A stretch of 64,000 nt of DNA. It comes from Pseudomonas sp. WS 5079. GTDB taxonomy: Bacteria; Pseudomonadota; Gammaproteobacteria; Pseudomonadales; Pseudomonadaceae. The notes beneath the pieces are model-generated. The model saw nothing but the letters and a program-made list of their open reading frames with translations, made no database searches and was not told where the DNA came from. Within the stretch, counting starts at the first letter, position 1; each line of letters begins with the position of its first letter. The stretch spans positions 1 to 64,000 of the forward strand of contig NZ_JAAQWN010000006.1 in NCBI RefSeq assembly GCF_012985465.1, in the 5' to 3' direction. Below are positions 33,030 through 41,371 of this stretch, in pieces. The position numbers and the translations under genes are program-made.

Positions 33030-35138
33030 ATGACGTCTCGAAAGTTTGCGCCCCTGGCCGGTCTCGCCTTGGGATTACTGGTAGACCCGGTATTTGCAGA
33101 AGACACCCACCCCCTTGAACTGGGCACCACCAGCATCACCGGCGAGGCCTATGAGTCCGCCACCGGCCCGGTCAAGGGCTACCGCGCAACCCGTTCGGCC
33201 AGCGCGACCAAGACCGACACGGCCCTGCGCGATATCCCACAATCGATCAGTGTGATTCCCGCCACGGTGCTCAAGGACCTGGGCAGCAACAACGTCGAGC
33301 GCGCCCTGGAATTTGCCGGCGGCGTGTCCAAGCAGAACAACTTTGGTGGCCTGACCCTTTACGAATACAGCATTCGTGGCTTCACCACCTCGCAGTTCTA
33401 TCAGGACGGTTTCAGCGCCAACCGCGGCTACCCCAGCACACCGGACGTGGCCAATATCGAACGCATCGAAGTGCTCAAGGGCCCCGCCGCCAGCCTGTAT
33501 GGCCGTGGTGATCCCGGCGGCACGGTGAACATCGTCACCAAGAAGCCCCAAGCCGAAGCCTTCACCACCGTGCAGACCAGCGCCGGCAGCTGGGACCGCT
33601 ACCGTACCGCCATCGACATGAACACCCCGCTGGACAGCGAAGGCAATGTGCTGTCGCGGGTCAACCTGGCAGTGGAGGACAACCACAGCTTCCGCGACCA
33701 TGTGCAGAGCAAGCGAGTGTTTGTCGCGCCCTCGTTCAGTTGGCAACTGGACCCGGACACCAGCCTGCTGGTGGAAAGTGAGTTCGTGCGCCACAGCTCG
33801 ACCTTCGACCGCGGCCTCGTCGCCCCCAACAACCGCTGGAGCGGCATGTCCCGCTCGACCTTCCTCGGCGAGCCCAACGACGGCGATATCGACAACCACA
33901 ACAACCGCCTGCAAGCCACCCTCGAACATCACTTGAACGATGCCTGGAAGCTGCGCCTGGCCAGCCACTACAAAGAGGGCAGCCTGTGGGGCGAAGCGTC
34001 GGAAAACCGCGCGCTGAATGCCGACGGCCATACTATCAACCGCCGCTACCGCCAACGCTCCATGGGTTGGCACGACAGCATCACCCAACTGGAGTTGCGC
34101 GGCCTGTTCGAGGTGGGCAGTTGGCAGCATGAACTGCTGATCGGCACCGAGTACGAGGACTACCGCAAGAAAGAACGGGTGACCGCCATCGCCGGCCGTT
34201 ACCCGATTGATATCTACCGTCCGGTCTATGGCCAGCCCAAGCCCAATGGCGAGCGCACCGGCAGTGATTTTTTCACCCAGGTGAAAAGCCAGGCGCTGAA
34301 CCTGCAAGACCAGATCGTCTTTACCGACCGCCTGCGCGGTGTGGTTGGCGTGCGCCTGGAGCATGTCGAGCAAAGCTCGAAGGACTTCACCCGGAACGGT
34401 GCCAAGAGCCAGAAAACCCACGATGTCATGACCCAACGGGCGGGCTTGCTGTATCAACTGACCCCGCAAGTGGGCCTGTTTGCCAACGCCTCCACCTCGT
34501 TCAAACCGCAAAGTGAGCTGGACGCAGCCGGCAATTTCCTCAAGCCCGAGGAAGGCATCGGCTATGAAGTGGGGATCAAGAGCGAGCTGTTCGACGACCG
34601 CCTGAGCACTACCCTGGCCGCCTTCCATATCGAAAAGGAAAACACCCTGGCCACGGACCCGGCCACCGACACCAAGCGCGCCATCGGCAAGGCCCGCAGC
34701 CAGGGCTTCGACCTGCAACTGACTGGGCAACTGACGGATGCCGTACGGGTGATTGGCGCGTTTGCCTACATCGATGCCGAAGTGACCAAGGGCGACAAAG
34801 AGATCCCCGCCGGCAGCCGCATTCTCGGCGTGGCCAAGCGCAGTGGCAGCCTGTTGGGCGTGTACGAGTTCCAGGATGGCGCCCTGCGTGGCTCGGACCT
34901 GGGCGCGGCGTTTACCTACGTCGGCGACCGTTCGGGCGAGGCCGGTAAAAGCTTCGAGTTGCCGGCCTACCACACCGTCGACCTGCTGGCCCATTACAAG
35001 GCCAGCGATAACGTCACCGTGGGCCTGAACCTCAACAACCTGTTCGACGAAAAGTATTACGAGCGCTCCTACAGCAACTACTGGGTCAACCCCGGAGAGC
35101 CGCGCAACTTCACCGTCAGCCTGACCCTCAACCTGTAA
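33030..35138 (+). CDS. TonB-dependent outer-membrane receptor
   Basis: 702 residues with a signal peptide (residues 1 to about 23). The plug domain follows (DIPQSISVIP as TonB-siderophore-type plug, NNVERALEFAGGVSKQ, GSLYGRGDPGG-like), and the beta-barrel ends in VSLTLNL with a terminal aromatic-poor strand. It is annotated by similarity as a siderophore-type receptor, but the partner gene (DUF4198) and the Zur-like box suggest metal uptake other than iron-siderophore. It stands 12 bp before the DUF4198 gene in one operon. Confidence 0.9.
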   Translation: MTSRKFAPLAGLALGLLVDPVFAEDTHPLELGTTSITGEAYESATGPVKGYRATRSASATKTDTALRDIPQSISVIPATVLKDLGSNNVERALEFAGGVSKQNNFGGLTLYEYSIRGFTTSQFYQDGFSANRGYPSTPDVANIERIEVLKGPAASLYGRGDPGGTVNIVTKKPQAEAFTTVQTSAGSWDRYRTAIDMNTPLDSEGNVLSRVNLAVEDNHSFRDHVQSKRVFVAPSFSWQLDPDTSLLVESEFVRHSSTFDRGLVAPNNRWSGMSRSTFLGEPNDGDIDNHNNRLQATLEHHLNDAWKLRLASHYKEGSLWGEASENRALNADGHTINRRYRQRSMGWHDSITQLELRGLFEVGSWQHELLIGTEYEDYRKKERVTAIAGRYPIDIYRPVYGQPKPNGERTGSDFFTQVKSQALNLQDQIVFTDRLRGVVGVRLEHVEQSSKDFTRNGAKSQKTHDVMTQRAGLLYQLTPQVGLFANASTSFKPQSELDAAGNFLKPEEGIGYEVGIKSELFDDRLSTTLAAFHIEKENTLATDPATDTKRAIGKARSQGFDLQLTGQLTDAVRVIGAFAYIDAEVTKGDKEIPAGSRILGVAKRSGSLLGVYEFQDGALRGSDLGAAFTYVGDRSGEAGKSFELPAYHTVDLLAHYKASDNVTVGLNLNNLFDEKYYERSYSNYWVNPGEPRNFTVSLTLNL

Positions 35139-35150
35139 AAGGACCTCACC

Positions 35151-35870
35151 ATGCAAGCGCTCAAATCATTGGCCGTGCTCGGCCTGCTGTTCGCCACCCA
35201 GCTCTCGGCCCATGGCCTGTGGACCGAACAACGCCGGGGCCATGTCGAGGTGGTCTACGGCCACGGTGCCGAGGATGAAGCCTTCAAGGCGAGGAAAGTC
35301 AGCGGCGCCTGGGCCTACGACGCCAGTGGCCGGATGATCCCGGTGACAGTGCAGCGTCTGGACGATCAGGCGCGCCTGCAACCGCTCAAGCCGCCTGCCG
35401 TGCTGGCGGTGGCCTTTGATAACGGCTTGTGGTCGCAAACCCCGGACAAGAAGTGGGTGAACAAGGGCCGCAGCCAGGTACCTGGCGCCGTTGAAACCAC
35501 CCAGGCCCTGAAGTACAGCCTGGCGATCTATCAGGCCGGGGCCAAGCTGCCCAAGCTGGATCAATTGAGAATGGTGATTGTGCCCGAGGTCGACCCGCTG
35601 ACCGTCGGCCCCGGCCAATCGCTGCCCGTACGGGTGCTGATCGACGGCAAGCCTGCCGCCGGGATCAAGTTGATTGGTGACTACCGCAGCGCGCCCAATA
35701 CCCTGAGCACCGAGACCGACAAGGATGGCCGGGCCCAGGTACTGGTGCGCAACGAGGCATTGAATGTGATTGCGGCGCAGACAGAAGTGCCGGTCAAGGG
35801 TGACAGCCAGGTACAGGCCCGCGCGCTGTTCAGCTCACTGACCTTCCTCGGCCAGCCCCATCATGAGTGA
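35151..35870 (+). CDS. DUF4198 domain exported protein
   Basis: 239 residues with a signal peptide (residues 1 to about 20), then HGLWTEQRRGHVEVVYGHGAE and a C-terminal beta-sandwich (DGKPAAGIKLIGDYRS, TDKDGRAQV). DUF4198/NikM-like proteins are periplasmic accessories of metal uptake, often next to TonB receptors. An HGLW segment at the mature N-terminus places a histidine at the first residue, a potential metal ligand. The start at 35151 is behind AAGGACCTC. Confidence 0.85.
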   Translation: MQALKSLAVLGLLFATQLSAHGLWTEQRRGHVEVVYGHGAEDEAFKARKVSGAWAYDASGRMIPVTVQRLDDQARLQPLKPPAVLAVAFDNGLWSQTPDKKWVNKGRSQVPGAVETTQALKYSLAIYQAGAKLPKLDQLRMVIVPEVDPLTVGPGQSLPVRVLIDGKPAAGIKLIGDYRSAPNTLSTETDKDGRAQVLVRNEALNVIAAQTEVPVKGDSQVQARALFSSLTFLGQPHHE

Positions 35871-35884
35871 ACACCACTGAAGCC

Positions 35885-36026
35885 ATGTGGGAGCCTGCTT
35901 GTGTAGGACTTGCCTGGGGCTGACTTGTGTGGGAGCTGGCTTGCCTGCGATAGCATCACCTTGGTATGAATGACACACCAAGGTGCCTGCATCGCAGGCA
36001 AGTCAGCTCCTACACAAGCCCCCACA
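35885..36026. repeat. Compound REP region
   Basis: Several REP cores occur in 140 bp: GTGGGAGCCTGCTTG, TGTGGGAGCTGGCTTGCCTG, and the inverse TGCATCGCAGGCAAGTCAGCT. The sequence is more scrambled than the other doublets, with decayed copies. It ends next to the hemH stop codon. Confidence 0.8.
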
Positions 36027-37049
36027 TTAGAGGCTGACAGGCGCTCTTTCGCACAAGGTATTGAGCGCCGCCGCCCATTGCGGATCATCATTGAGGCACG
36101 GCACCAGCACCAACTCCTCACCGCCGGCTTCGCGGAACTGCTCCAGGCCGCGATCACCAATCTCTTCCAGGGTCTCGATGCAATCGGCGACAAACGCCGG
36201 GCACATCACCAGCAACTTCTTCACCCCCTGCTGGGCCAAGGCCTCCAGGCGGGCCTCGGTATAGGGTTCGATCCACTTCGCCCGGCCCAGGCGCGACTGG
36301 AACGCCACCGACCATTTATCGTCCGCCAGGCCCATGCGCGCGGCAAAATCGCGGGCGACGCTGAAGCACTGCCCGCGATAACAGGTGGTGCGCACCTGCG
36401 GCGACGCATTGGCGCAGCAGTCGCCCGCGCCTTCCAGGGAATGCCCGGGGTTGAGCTTGTTCAGGTGCCGCTCCGGCAGGCCGTGGAAGCTGAACAGCAG
36501 GTGATCGTAATCCTGCTGCAAATGCGGCTTGGCACTGGCCACCAGGGCGTCGAGGTATTCCGGCTGGTCGTAGAACGGTTGCAGGATCGAGAACTGCAGG
36601 TTGAGCTGCTGATCGCGCACCACACGCCGCGCTTCTTCGATCACCGTGGTCACGGTGCTGTCGGCAAACTGTGGATACAACGGCGCCAGCGTGACTTTGT
36701 GGATACCTTGGCCAGCAAGGCGAGTCAGCACGCTCTCAATCGACGGCTCGCCATAGCGCATCGCCAGCTCCACCGGGCCCTGGGTCCACTGCGCAGTCAT
36801 CTGCTGTTGCAGGCGACGGCTGAGCACCACCAGCGGCGAGCCTTCATCCCACCAGATCGAGGCGTAGGCGTGGGCCGACTGCTCGGGACGCTTGATCAGG
36901 ATCAGCGACACCAGCAAGCGCCGGACCGGCCACGGCAGGTCAATCACATACGGGTCCATCAAAAACTGATTGAGGTAGCTGCGCACATCGGCCACCGAAG
37001 TGGACGCCGGTGAGCCCAGGTTGACCAGTAACAACGCGTGATCCGTCAT
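36027..37049 (-). CDS. hemH: Ferrochelatase
   Basis: 340 residues. Family segments are LLVNLGSPAS, AMRYGEPSIESVL, TLAPLYPQFADSTVTTVIEE, FSFHGLPERHLN (the catalytic His), CCANASPQVRTTCYRGQC and WSVAFQSRLGRAKWIEPYTE. It inserts iron into protoporphyrin IX. It follows the TIGR01777 epimerase gene by 14 bp on the same strand. Together with the light-operator-like site at 38088-38111 this suggests light-regulated heme synthesis; photosensitising protoporphyrin would be removed by more HemH (inference). Confidence 0.95.
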   Translation of the reverse strand: MTDHALLLVNLGSPASTSVADVRSYLNQFLMDPYVIDLPWPVRRLLVSLILIKRPEQSAHAYASIWWDEGSPLVVLSRRLQQQMTAQWTQGPVELAMRYGEPSIESVLTRLAGQGIHKVTLAPLYPQFADSTVTTVIEEARRVVRDQQLNLQFSILQPFYDQPEYLDALVASAKPHLQQDYDHLLFSFHGLPERHLNKLNPGHSLEGAGDCCANASPQVRTTCYRGQCFSVARDFAARMGLADDKWSVAFQSRLGRAKWIEPYTEARLEALAQQGVKKLLVMCPAFVADCIETLEEIGDRGLEQFREAGGEELVLVPCLNDDPQWAAALNTLCERAPVSL

Positions 37050-37063
37050 GCAACATCCTATCT

Positions 37064-37963
37064 CTAGAGGCGGCTGGACAAGTCGTCCAGGGCCGCGTGC
37101 AACTCAGTGAACTGAAAAGTGAAACCGGCGGCCAACAACCGCTCGGGCAACGCCTTCTGCCCGCCCAGCAACAGCCCGGACAACTCGCCCAAACCCACCC
37201 GCAAGGCAAACGCCGGCATCGGCATGAACGCCGGGCGGTGCAGCACCTGGCCCAGGGTCTTGGCGAACTCGCGGTTACGCACCGGCTGCGGCGCGCAGGC
37301 ATTATAAGGACCGCTGGCGTCAGGTTTGTGCAGAAGAAAATCAATCAGGGCGATTTGATCCTTGATATGCACCCACGGCATCCACTGCCGACCGTTGCCG
37401 ATAGGCCCGCCCAGCGCCAGCTTGAAGGGCAGCAACAGCCGCGACAAAAAGCCGCCCTGCGCCGCTAGCACCAGGCCAGTACGCACCAGCACCACCCGCA
37501 GGCCAAAGGCTTCGGCGCGCTGGGCGGTTTCTTCCCAGGCAATGCATAACTGGCTGGGGAAATCGTCCTGCACCGGGCCGCTGGCTTCGGTCAGCTCGCG
37601 CTCACCGCCATCGCCGTACCAGCCCACCGCCGAACCACTGATCAATACCGCAGGTTTTACCGCCAGGCCTTCAAGCCAGGCCAGCAGGGTTTCCGTCAGG
37701 CTGATGCGACTGCTCCACAGCAGCGCCTTGCGTTTGTGGGTCCAGAGGCGGTCGGCAATCGGCGCGCCGGCCAGGTTGATAACGGCATCCACCGGCTGCG
37801 TCACGTCCTGCAAACGGGCCACGCCCTGCACCTGCGCACCGCATAACGTGGCGACCTGCGCGGGGTTGCGGCTCCAGACCGTCAACCGATGCCCCTGGGC
37901 GCTCCAGTGCTGGCAGAGCTGGCGGCCGATCAGACCTGTACCGCCGGTCAGCAAAATATGCAT
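37064..37963 (-). CDS. TIGR01777 family NAD-dependent epimerase-like protein
   Basis: 299 residues. It begins with LLTGGTGLIGRQLCQHW, an atypical SDR Rossmann motif, and carries VINLAGAPIADRLWT, SGSAVGWYGDGGERELTE and ACAPQPVRNREFAKTLG, the signature of the TIGR01777/YfcH family with a C-terminal DUF1731. Substrate is unknown; YfcH relatives are widespread. It starts the minus-strand operon with hemH. The promoter region is shared with the FAD oxidoreductase gene. Confidence 0.88.
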   Translation of the reverse strand: MHILLTGGTGLIGRQLCQHWSAQGHRLTVWSRNPAQVATLCGAQVQGVARLQDVTQPVDAVINLAGAPIADRLWTHKRKALLWSSRISLTETLLAWLEGLAVKPAVLISGSAVGWYGDGGERELTEASGPVQDDFPSQLCIAWEETAQRAEAFGLRVVLVRTGLVLAAQGGFLSRLLLPFKLALGGPIGNGRQWMPWVHIKDQIALIDFLLHKPDASGPYNACAPQPVRNREFAKTLGQVLHRPAFMPMPAFALRVGLGELSGLLLGGQKALPERLLAAGFTFQFTELHAALDDLSSRL

Positions 37964-38087
37964 GAGATCTTCCTCCTGTAACGTTGGCCGGGCATCGCTG
38001 GTCTATTTTATAAGCAGGGATCTTTTTAATCGGCCGCGACCTGGGTTTAACCATAGGTCACGCGACACATTCAGGCATGCCGAAACT

Positions 38088-38111
38088 TATACCAAAAAAC
38101 AATATTGTACA
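38088..38111. promoter_or_regulatory. LitR-like operator between divergent genes
   Basis: TATACC (38088-38093), 12 bases, TGTACA (38106-38111). This matches the spaced TRTACA-N12-TGTAYA pattern seen before the photolyase operon except for the last base of the first half-site. TTGTAC (38105-38110) with TAGTCT 17 bases downstream (38128-38133) is a possible plus-strand promoter overlapping the site. Confidence 0.65.
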
Positions 38112-38160
38112 GCTATTGGTGTCGGCGTAGTCTGTACCCAACGGTAAAACGAGGCCTCCC

Positions 38161-39147
38161 ATGACTGTTCCCATCGCGATCATCGGTACCGGCATCGCCG
38201 GACTTTCGGCCGCCCGAGCGTTAAAAGATGCCGGGCACGTTGTACAACTCTTCGATAAAAGCCGTGGCAGCGGCGGGCGTATGTCCAGCAAGCGCAGCGA
38301 GGCCGGCGCACTGGACCTGGGCGCGCAGTACTTCACCGCGCGCGACCGACGCTTCGTCAATGAAGTGCAACGCTGGCAAGCCAATGGCTGGGCCGCCGAG
38401 TGGGAACCGCAACTCTACAACTGCCAATCCGGCCAACTGAGCCCCTCCCCCGACGAACAGACCCGCTGGGTCGGCACCCCGCGCATGAGCGCCATCACCC
38501 GTGCATTGCTGGATGACCTGCCGGTGGAGTTTGGCTGCCGGATCACCGAAGTGTTCCAGGGCCAGCAACACTGGAACCTGCTGGACGCCGACGGCGGCAA
38601 CCATGGCCCCTTCAGCCATGTGATCATCGCCACCCCGGCCCACCAGGCCACGGCATTGCTGGCGGCGGCGCCCAAACTGGCGAGCACGGCGGCCGGGGTA
38701 AAAATGGACCCGACCTGGGCTGTCGCCCTGGCCTTCGACACGCCGCTGGATACGCCGATGGAAGGCTGTTTCGTACAAGACAGCCCCCTCGACTGGCTGG
38801 CCCGCAACCGCAGCAAACCAGGGCGTGACGCCACGCCAGACACCTGGATCCTGCACGCCACCAGTGCCTGGAGCAAAAGGCACCTGGACCTGCCCAAGGA
38901 AGCCATCATCGAATTGCTCCACGGCGCCTTTGCCGAACTGCTGCATTGCAGCATGCCGGCGCCCTCCTTCAGCCTCGCCCACCGCTGGCTGTACGCCCGC
39001 CCGGCGGGCAGCCATGAATGGGGAGTGCTGGCGGATGCCGACCTGGGCCTCTACGTTTGCGGCGACTGGTGCCTGTCAGGCAGGGTCGAAGGCGCATGGC
39101 TCAGCGGCCAGGAAGCCGCGCGGCGCCTGCTTGAGCACCTGCAATGA
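38161..39147 (+). CDS. FAD-dependent oxidoreductase (renalase-like)
   Basis: 328 residues. The ADP-binding loop GTGIAGLSAARALKDAG is at residues about 8-24, followed by DKSRGSGGRMSSKR, typical of bacterial renalase-like flavin amine oxidases. The C-terminal FAD loop is YVCGDWCLSGRVEGAWLSG. Bacterial renalases re-oxidise wrongly reduced NAD(P)H isomers, but this enzyme's substrate is not known. It overlaps the small Trp-rich gene by 4 bp. Confidence 0.88.
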   Translation: MTVPIAIIGTGIAGLSAARALKDAGHVVQLFDKSRGSGGRMSSKRSEAGALDLGAQYFTARDRRFVNEVQRWQANGWAAEWEPQLYNCQSGQLSPSPDEQTRWVGTPRMSAITRALLDDLPVEFGCRITEVFQGQQHWNLLDADGGNHGPFSHVIIATPAHQATALLAAAPKLASTAAGVKMDPTWAVALAFDTPLDTPMEGCFVQDSPLDWLARNRSKPGRDATPDTWILHATSAWSKRHLDLPKEAIIELLHGAFAELLHCSMPAPSFSLAHRWLYARPAGSHEWGVLADADLGLYVCGDWCLSGRVEGAWLSGQEAARRLLEHLQ

Positions 39148-39359
39148 AGCGCATCAACCCGGCGAAATTGCTGCTCTCGAAATGGACCGCCACCCAGCCT
39201 CGGCACAAGGAAAAGCATTTCCTGGTCACTGAGTTGTTTCGCGATGAACAAGGCCGCGTGCTGGAGATAGAACTGCAAGCGGTCCTGACCCGTCGCGCAG
39301 AGCGCCTGGCCTGGCAAAGCCTGCAAGATGCCGGGCAGTGGAAAATCGGCTGGCAGTAA
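39144..39359 (+). CDS. Small Trp-rich protein (TIGR02450 family)
   Basis: 71 residues. It begins with RINPAKLLLSKWTATQP and has WQSLQDAGQWKIGWQ at its end, the TIGR02450 signature with conserved tryptophans. Function unknown. Such genes are commonly found beside photolyase/cryptochrome clusters, which fits this location. Its ATG overlaps the oxidoreductase stop by 4 bp. Confidence 0.85.
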   Translation: MKRINPAKLLLSKWTATQPRHKEKHFLVTELFRDEQGRVLEIELQAVLTRRAERLAWQSLQDAGQWKIGWQ

Positions 39360-39364
39360 AAACC

Positions 39365-39388
39365 TGTACAAATAATTTGACTTGTATA
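39365..39388 (+). promoter_or_regulatory. LitR-like operator 1 of the photolyase operon
   Basis: TGTACA (39365-39370), 12 bases, TGTATA (39383-39388). It overlaps the putative -35 TTGACT (39377-39382). Confidence 0.75.
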
Positions 39389-39404
39389 GCTTCAGACCTA
39401 TGAT
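39377..39404 (+). promoter_or_regulatory. Sigma-70-type promoter of the photolyase operon
   Basis: TTGACT (39377-39382), spacer of 16, TATGAT (39399-39404). It lies between and over two spaced TGTACA operators, so a bound regulator would block it. Confidence 0.65.
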
Positions 39405-39414
39405 GAGATTAAGT

Positions 39415-39438
39415 TGTACAGGAATTACATGCTGTACA
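39415..39438 (+). promoter_or_regulatory. LitR-like operator 2 of the photolyase operon
   Basis: TGTACA (39415-39420), 12 bases, TGTACA (39433-39438), a perfect repeat of half-sites just downstream of the promoter and ahead of ATG 39461. Confidence 0.75.
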
Positions 39439-39460
39439 GGAATCTTGTAGAGGTTTTGCC

Positions 39461-40432
39461 ATGTCCACCCCTGTGTCCGCCACCGGCAAACCCAAGATCG
39501 CCATCAGCGCCTGCCTGCTCGGCGAGAACGTGCGCTTCAATGGCGGGCACAAACAATCCCCTCTGTGCAGCCAGACCCTCGCTGACTACTTCGACTTCGT
39601 GCCCCTGTGCCCGGAAGTGGCCATCGGCCTGGGCATCCCCCGTGAGCCGATTCGCCTGGTGGGCGACCCGCAGCAACCGCAGGCCGTGGGCACGGTGCAC
39701 CGCGAACTGAACGTGACCGCCGCGCTGGACACCTACGGCCAGGACATGGCCGCCGAGCACACCGACCTGTGCGGCTACATCTTCATGCAGAAGTCACCGT
39801 CGTGCGGCCTGGAACGGGTCAAGGTCTACCGCGACAACGGCACCCCGGTGGATGGCGGCGGGCGCGGCATCTATGCCCAGGCATTCTGCGCCCGCCACCC
39901 CAATCTGCCAGTGGAAGAAGATGGCCGCCTGCATGACCCGGTGCTGCGCGAAAATTTCCTCACCCGGGTGTTTGTGTATGCCAGCTGGCAGCAACTACTG
40001 GCCGAGGGCTTGACCCGCCACCGCCTGCTGGCCTTTCACTCGCGCTACAAATACCTGCTGATGGCCCACAGCCCGGCCCACTACAAAAGCCTCGGCCATC
40101 TGCTGGGCAGCATGGGCAAGGGCTGCGACCTGCATGCCTTGGCCAGGGACTATTTCAGCGAGCTGATGAGTGCCCTGAAAAAGTGCGCCACCCGTGGCAC
40201 CCATTCCAACGTGCTGCAGCACATCAGCGGCTATCTCAAGCAAGCCCTCAGCGCCGAGGACAAACAGGAGATGCAAACCCTGATCGGCCAATACCGCCAC
40301 GGCATCGTGCCGCTGGTGGTGCCGCTGACCTTGCTCAAACATCACTTTCGCCAACATCCGGACCGCTACATCGCGCAGCAGGCCTACCTGCAACCGCATC
40401 CGGAAAATCTCAGCCTGCGTAATGCGATCTAA
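39461..40432 (+). CDS. DUF523-DUF1722 fusion protein (YbgA-like)
   Basis: 323 residues. The N-terminal DUF523 domain has ISACLLGENVRFNGGHK (residues about 14-30) and cysteines in VPLCPEVAIGLGIP and KSPSCGLERVKVY. The C-terminal DUF1722 (residues about 195-310) has FHSRYKYLLMAHSP and HISGYLKQAL. E. coli ybgA, next to phrB, carries the DUF1722 part. The function is unknown. It is the first gene of a nine-gene operon, with 3 bp before the MerR gene. Confidence 0.88.
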   Translation: MSTPVSATGKPKIAISACLLGENVRFNGGHKQSPLCSQTLADYFDFVPLCPEVAIGLGIPREPIRLVGDPQQPQAVGTVHRELNVTAALDTYGQDMAAEHTDLCGYIFMQKSPSCGLERVKVYRDNGTPVDGGGRGIYAQAFCARHPNLPVEEDGRLHDPVLRENFLTRVFVYASWQQLLAEGLTRHRLLAFHSRYKYLLMAHSPAHYKSLGHLLGSMGKGCDLHALARDYFSELMSALKKCATRGTHSNVLQHISGYLKQALSAEDKQEMQTLIGQYRHGIVPLVVPLTLLKHHFRQHPDRYIAQQAYLQPHPENLSLRNAI

Positions 40433-40435
40433 CCC

Positions 40436-41371
40436 ATGAATGCTTCCCTGCACCACCCCACCCACCCCGTCGAAGACGTCGCCCAGGCCCTGGAACAAGG
40501 CTGGCTGCCGATTCGCGAAGTGGCGCGCCAGACCGGGGTCAACGCCGTGACCCTGCGTGCCTGGGAACGGCGCTATGGCCTGATCGTGCCGCAGCGCACG
40601 CCCAAGGGCCATCGGCTGTTCAACACCGAGCATGTGCAGCGCATCCAGGCCATCCTGACCTGGCTCAACCGTGGCGTGCCGGTCAGTCAGGTCAAGCAGT
40701 TGATCGACAGCGCCCAGCCGGTGGACGACAGCGGCGAAAACGAATGGCAGGGCCTGCGCCAGACCCTGGTGCAAGCCATCAGCCAACTGGCCGAGCGCCG
40801 GGTCGATGATGTGTTCAACCAGGCCATGGCCCTCTACCCGCCGCGCACCCTGTGCGAGCAACTGTTGCTGCCGCTGCTCAAGGAACTGGAACAGCGCTGG
40901 CAAGGCCAGTTCGGCGCGCAGATGGAGCGGGTGTTTTTCCACTCTTGGCTGCGCAGCAAATTTGGCGCGCGGATGTATCACAACAATCGCCAACTCAGTG
41001 GCTCCCCGTTATTGCTGATCAACCATTGCGACCTGCCGCTGGAGCCGCACCTGTGGTTGAGCGCCTGGTTGGCCAGCAGCGCCGATTGCCCGGTGGAAGT
41101 CTTCGACTGGCCGTTGCCCACCGGCGAACTGGCCCTGGCGGTCGAACACCTGCAACCACGCGCCGTGGTGCTCTACTCCAGCAAGGCCATCAATCTGGCG
41201 GCGCTGCCGAAACTCTTGAGCGGCAGTAGTTGCCCAATCCTCATCGCCGGACCAACGGTGTGCATCCACCAGGCCGAGTTGGCGGTATTAACCCAAGACA
41301 TCCCTGAACTGTTGCTGGCCGAAGACCCGTTGTCGGCCCATCAGCTCCTGATCCAGCGTGGGCTTCTTTAA
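40436..41371 (+). CDS. MerR-family regulator, LitR-like, in the photolyase operon
   Basis: 311 residues. The helix-turn-helix is WLPIREVARQTGVNAVTLRA then WERRYGLIVPQRTPKGHRLF, closely like CarH/LitR. The C-terminal region keeps the B12-domain fold (LLINHCDLPLEPHLWLSAWL) but lacks the GExHxxG histidine motif. It lies in the operon whose promoter has the spaced TGTACA sites, so it is probably autoregulatory. It is a paralogue of the regulator at 13718-14677. In P. putida two such regulators (PplR1, PplR2) act with short LOV proteins. Confidence 0.88.
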   Translation: MNASLHHPTHPVEDVAQALEQGWLPIREVARQTGVNAVTLRAWERRYGLIVPQRTPKGHRLFNTEHVQRIQAILTWLNRGVPVSQVKQLIDSAQPVDDSGENEWQGLRQTLVQAISQLAERRVDDVFNQAMALYPPRTLCEQLLLPLLKELEQRWQGQFGAQMERVFFHSWLRSKFGARMYHNNRQLSGSPLLLINHCDLPLEPHLWLSAWLASSADCPVEVFDWPLPTGELALAVEHLQPRAVVLYSSKAINLAALPKLLSGSSCPILIAGPTVCIHQAELAVLTQDIPELLLAEDPLSAHQLLIQRGLL

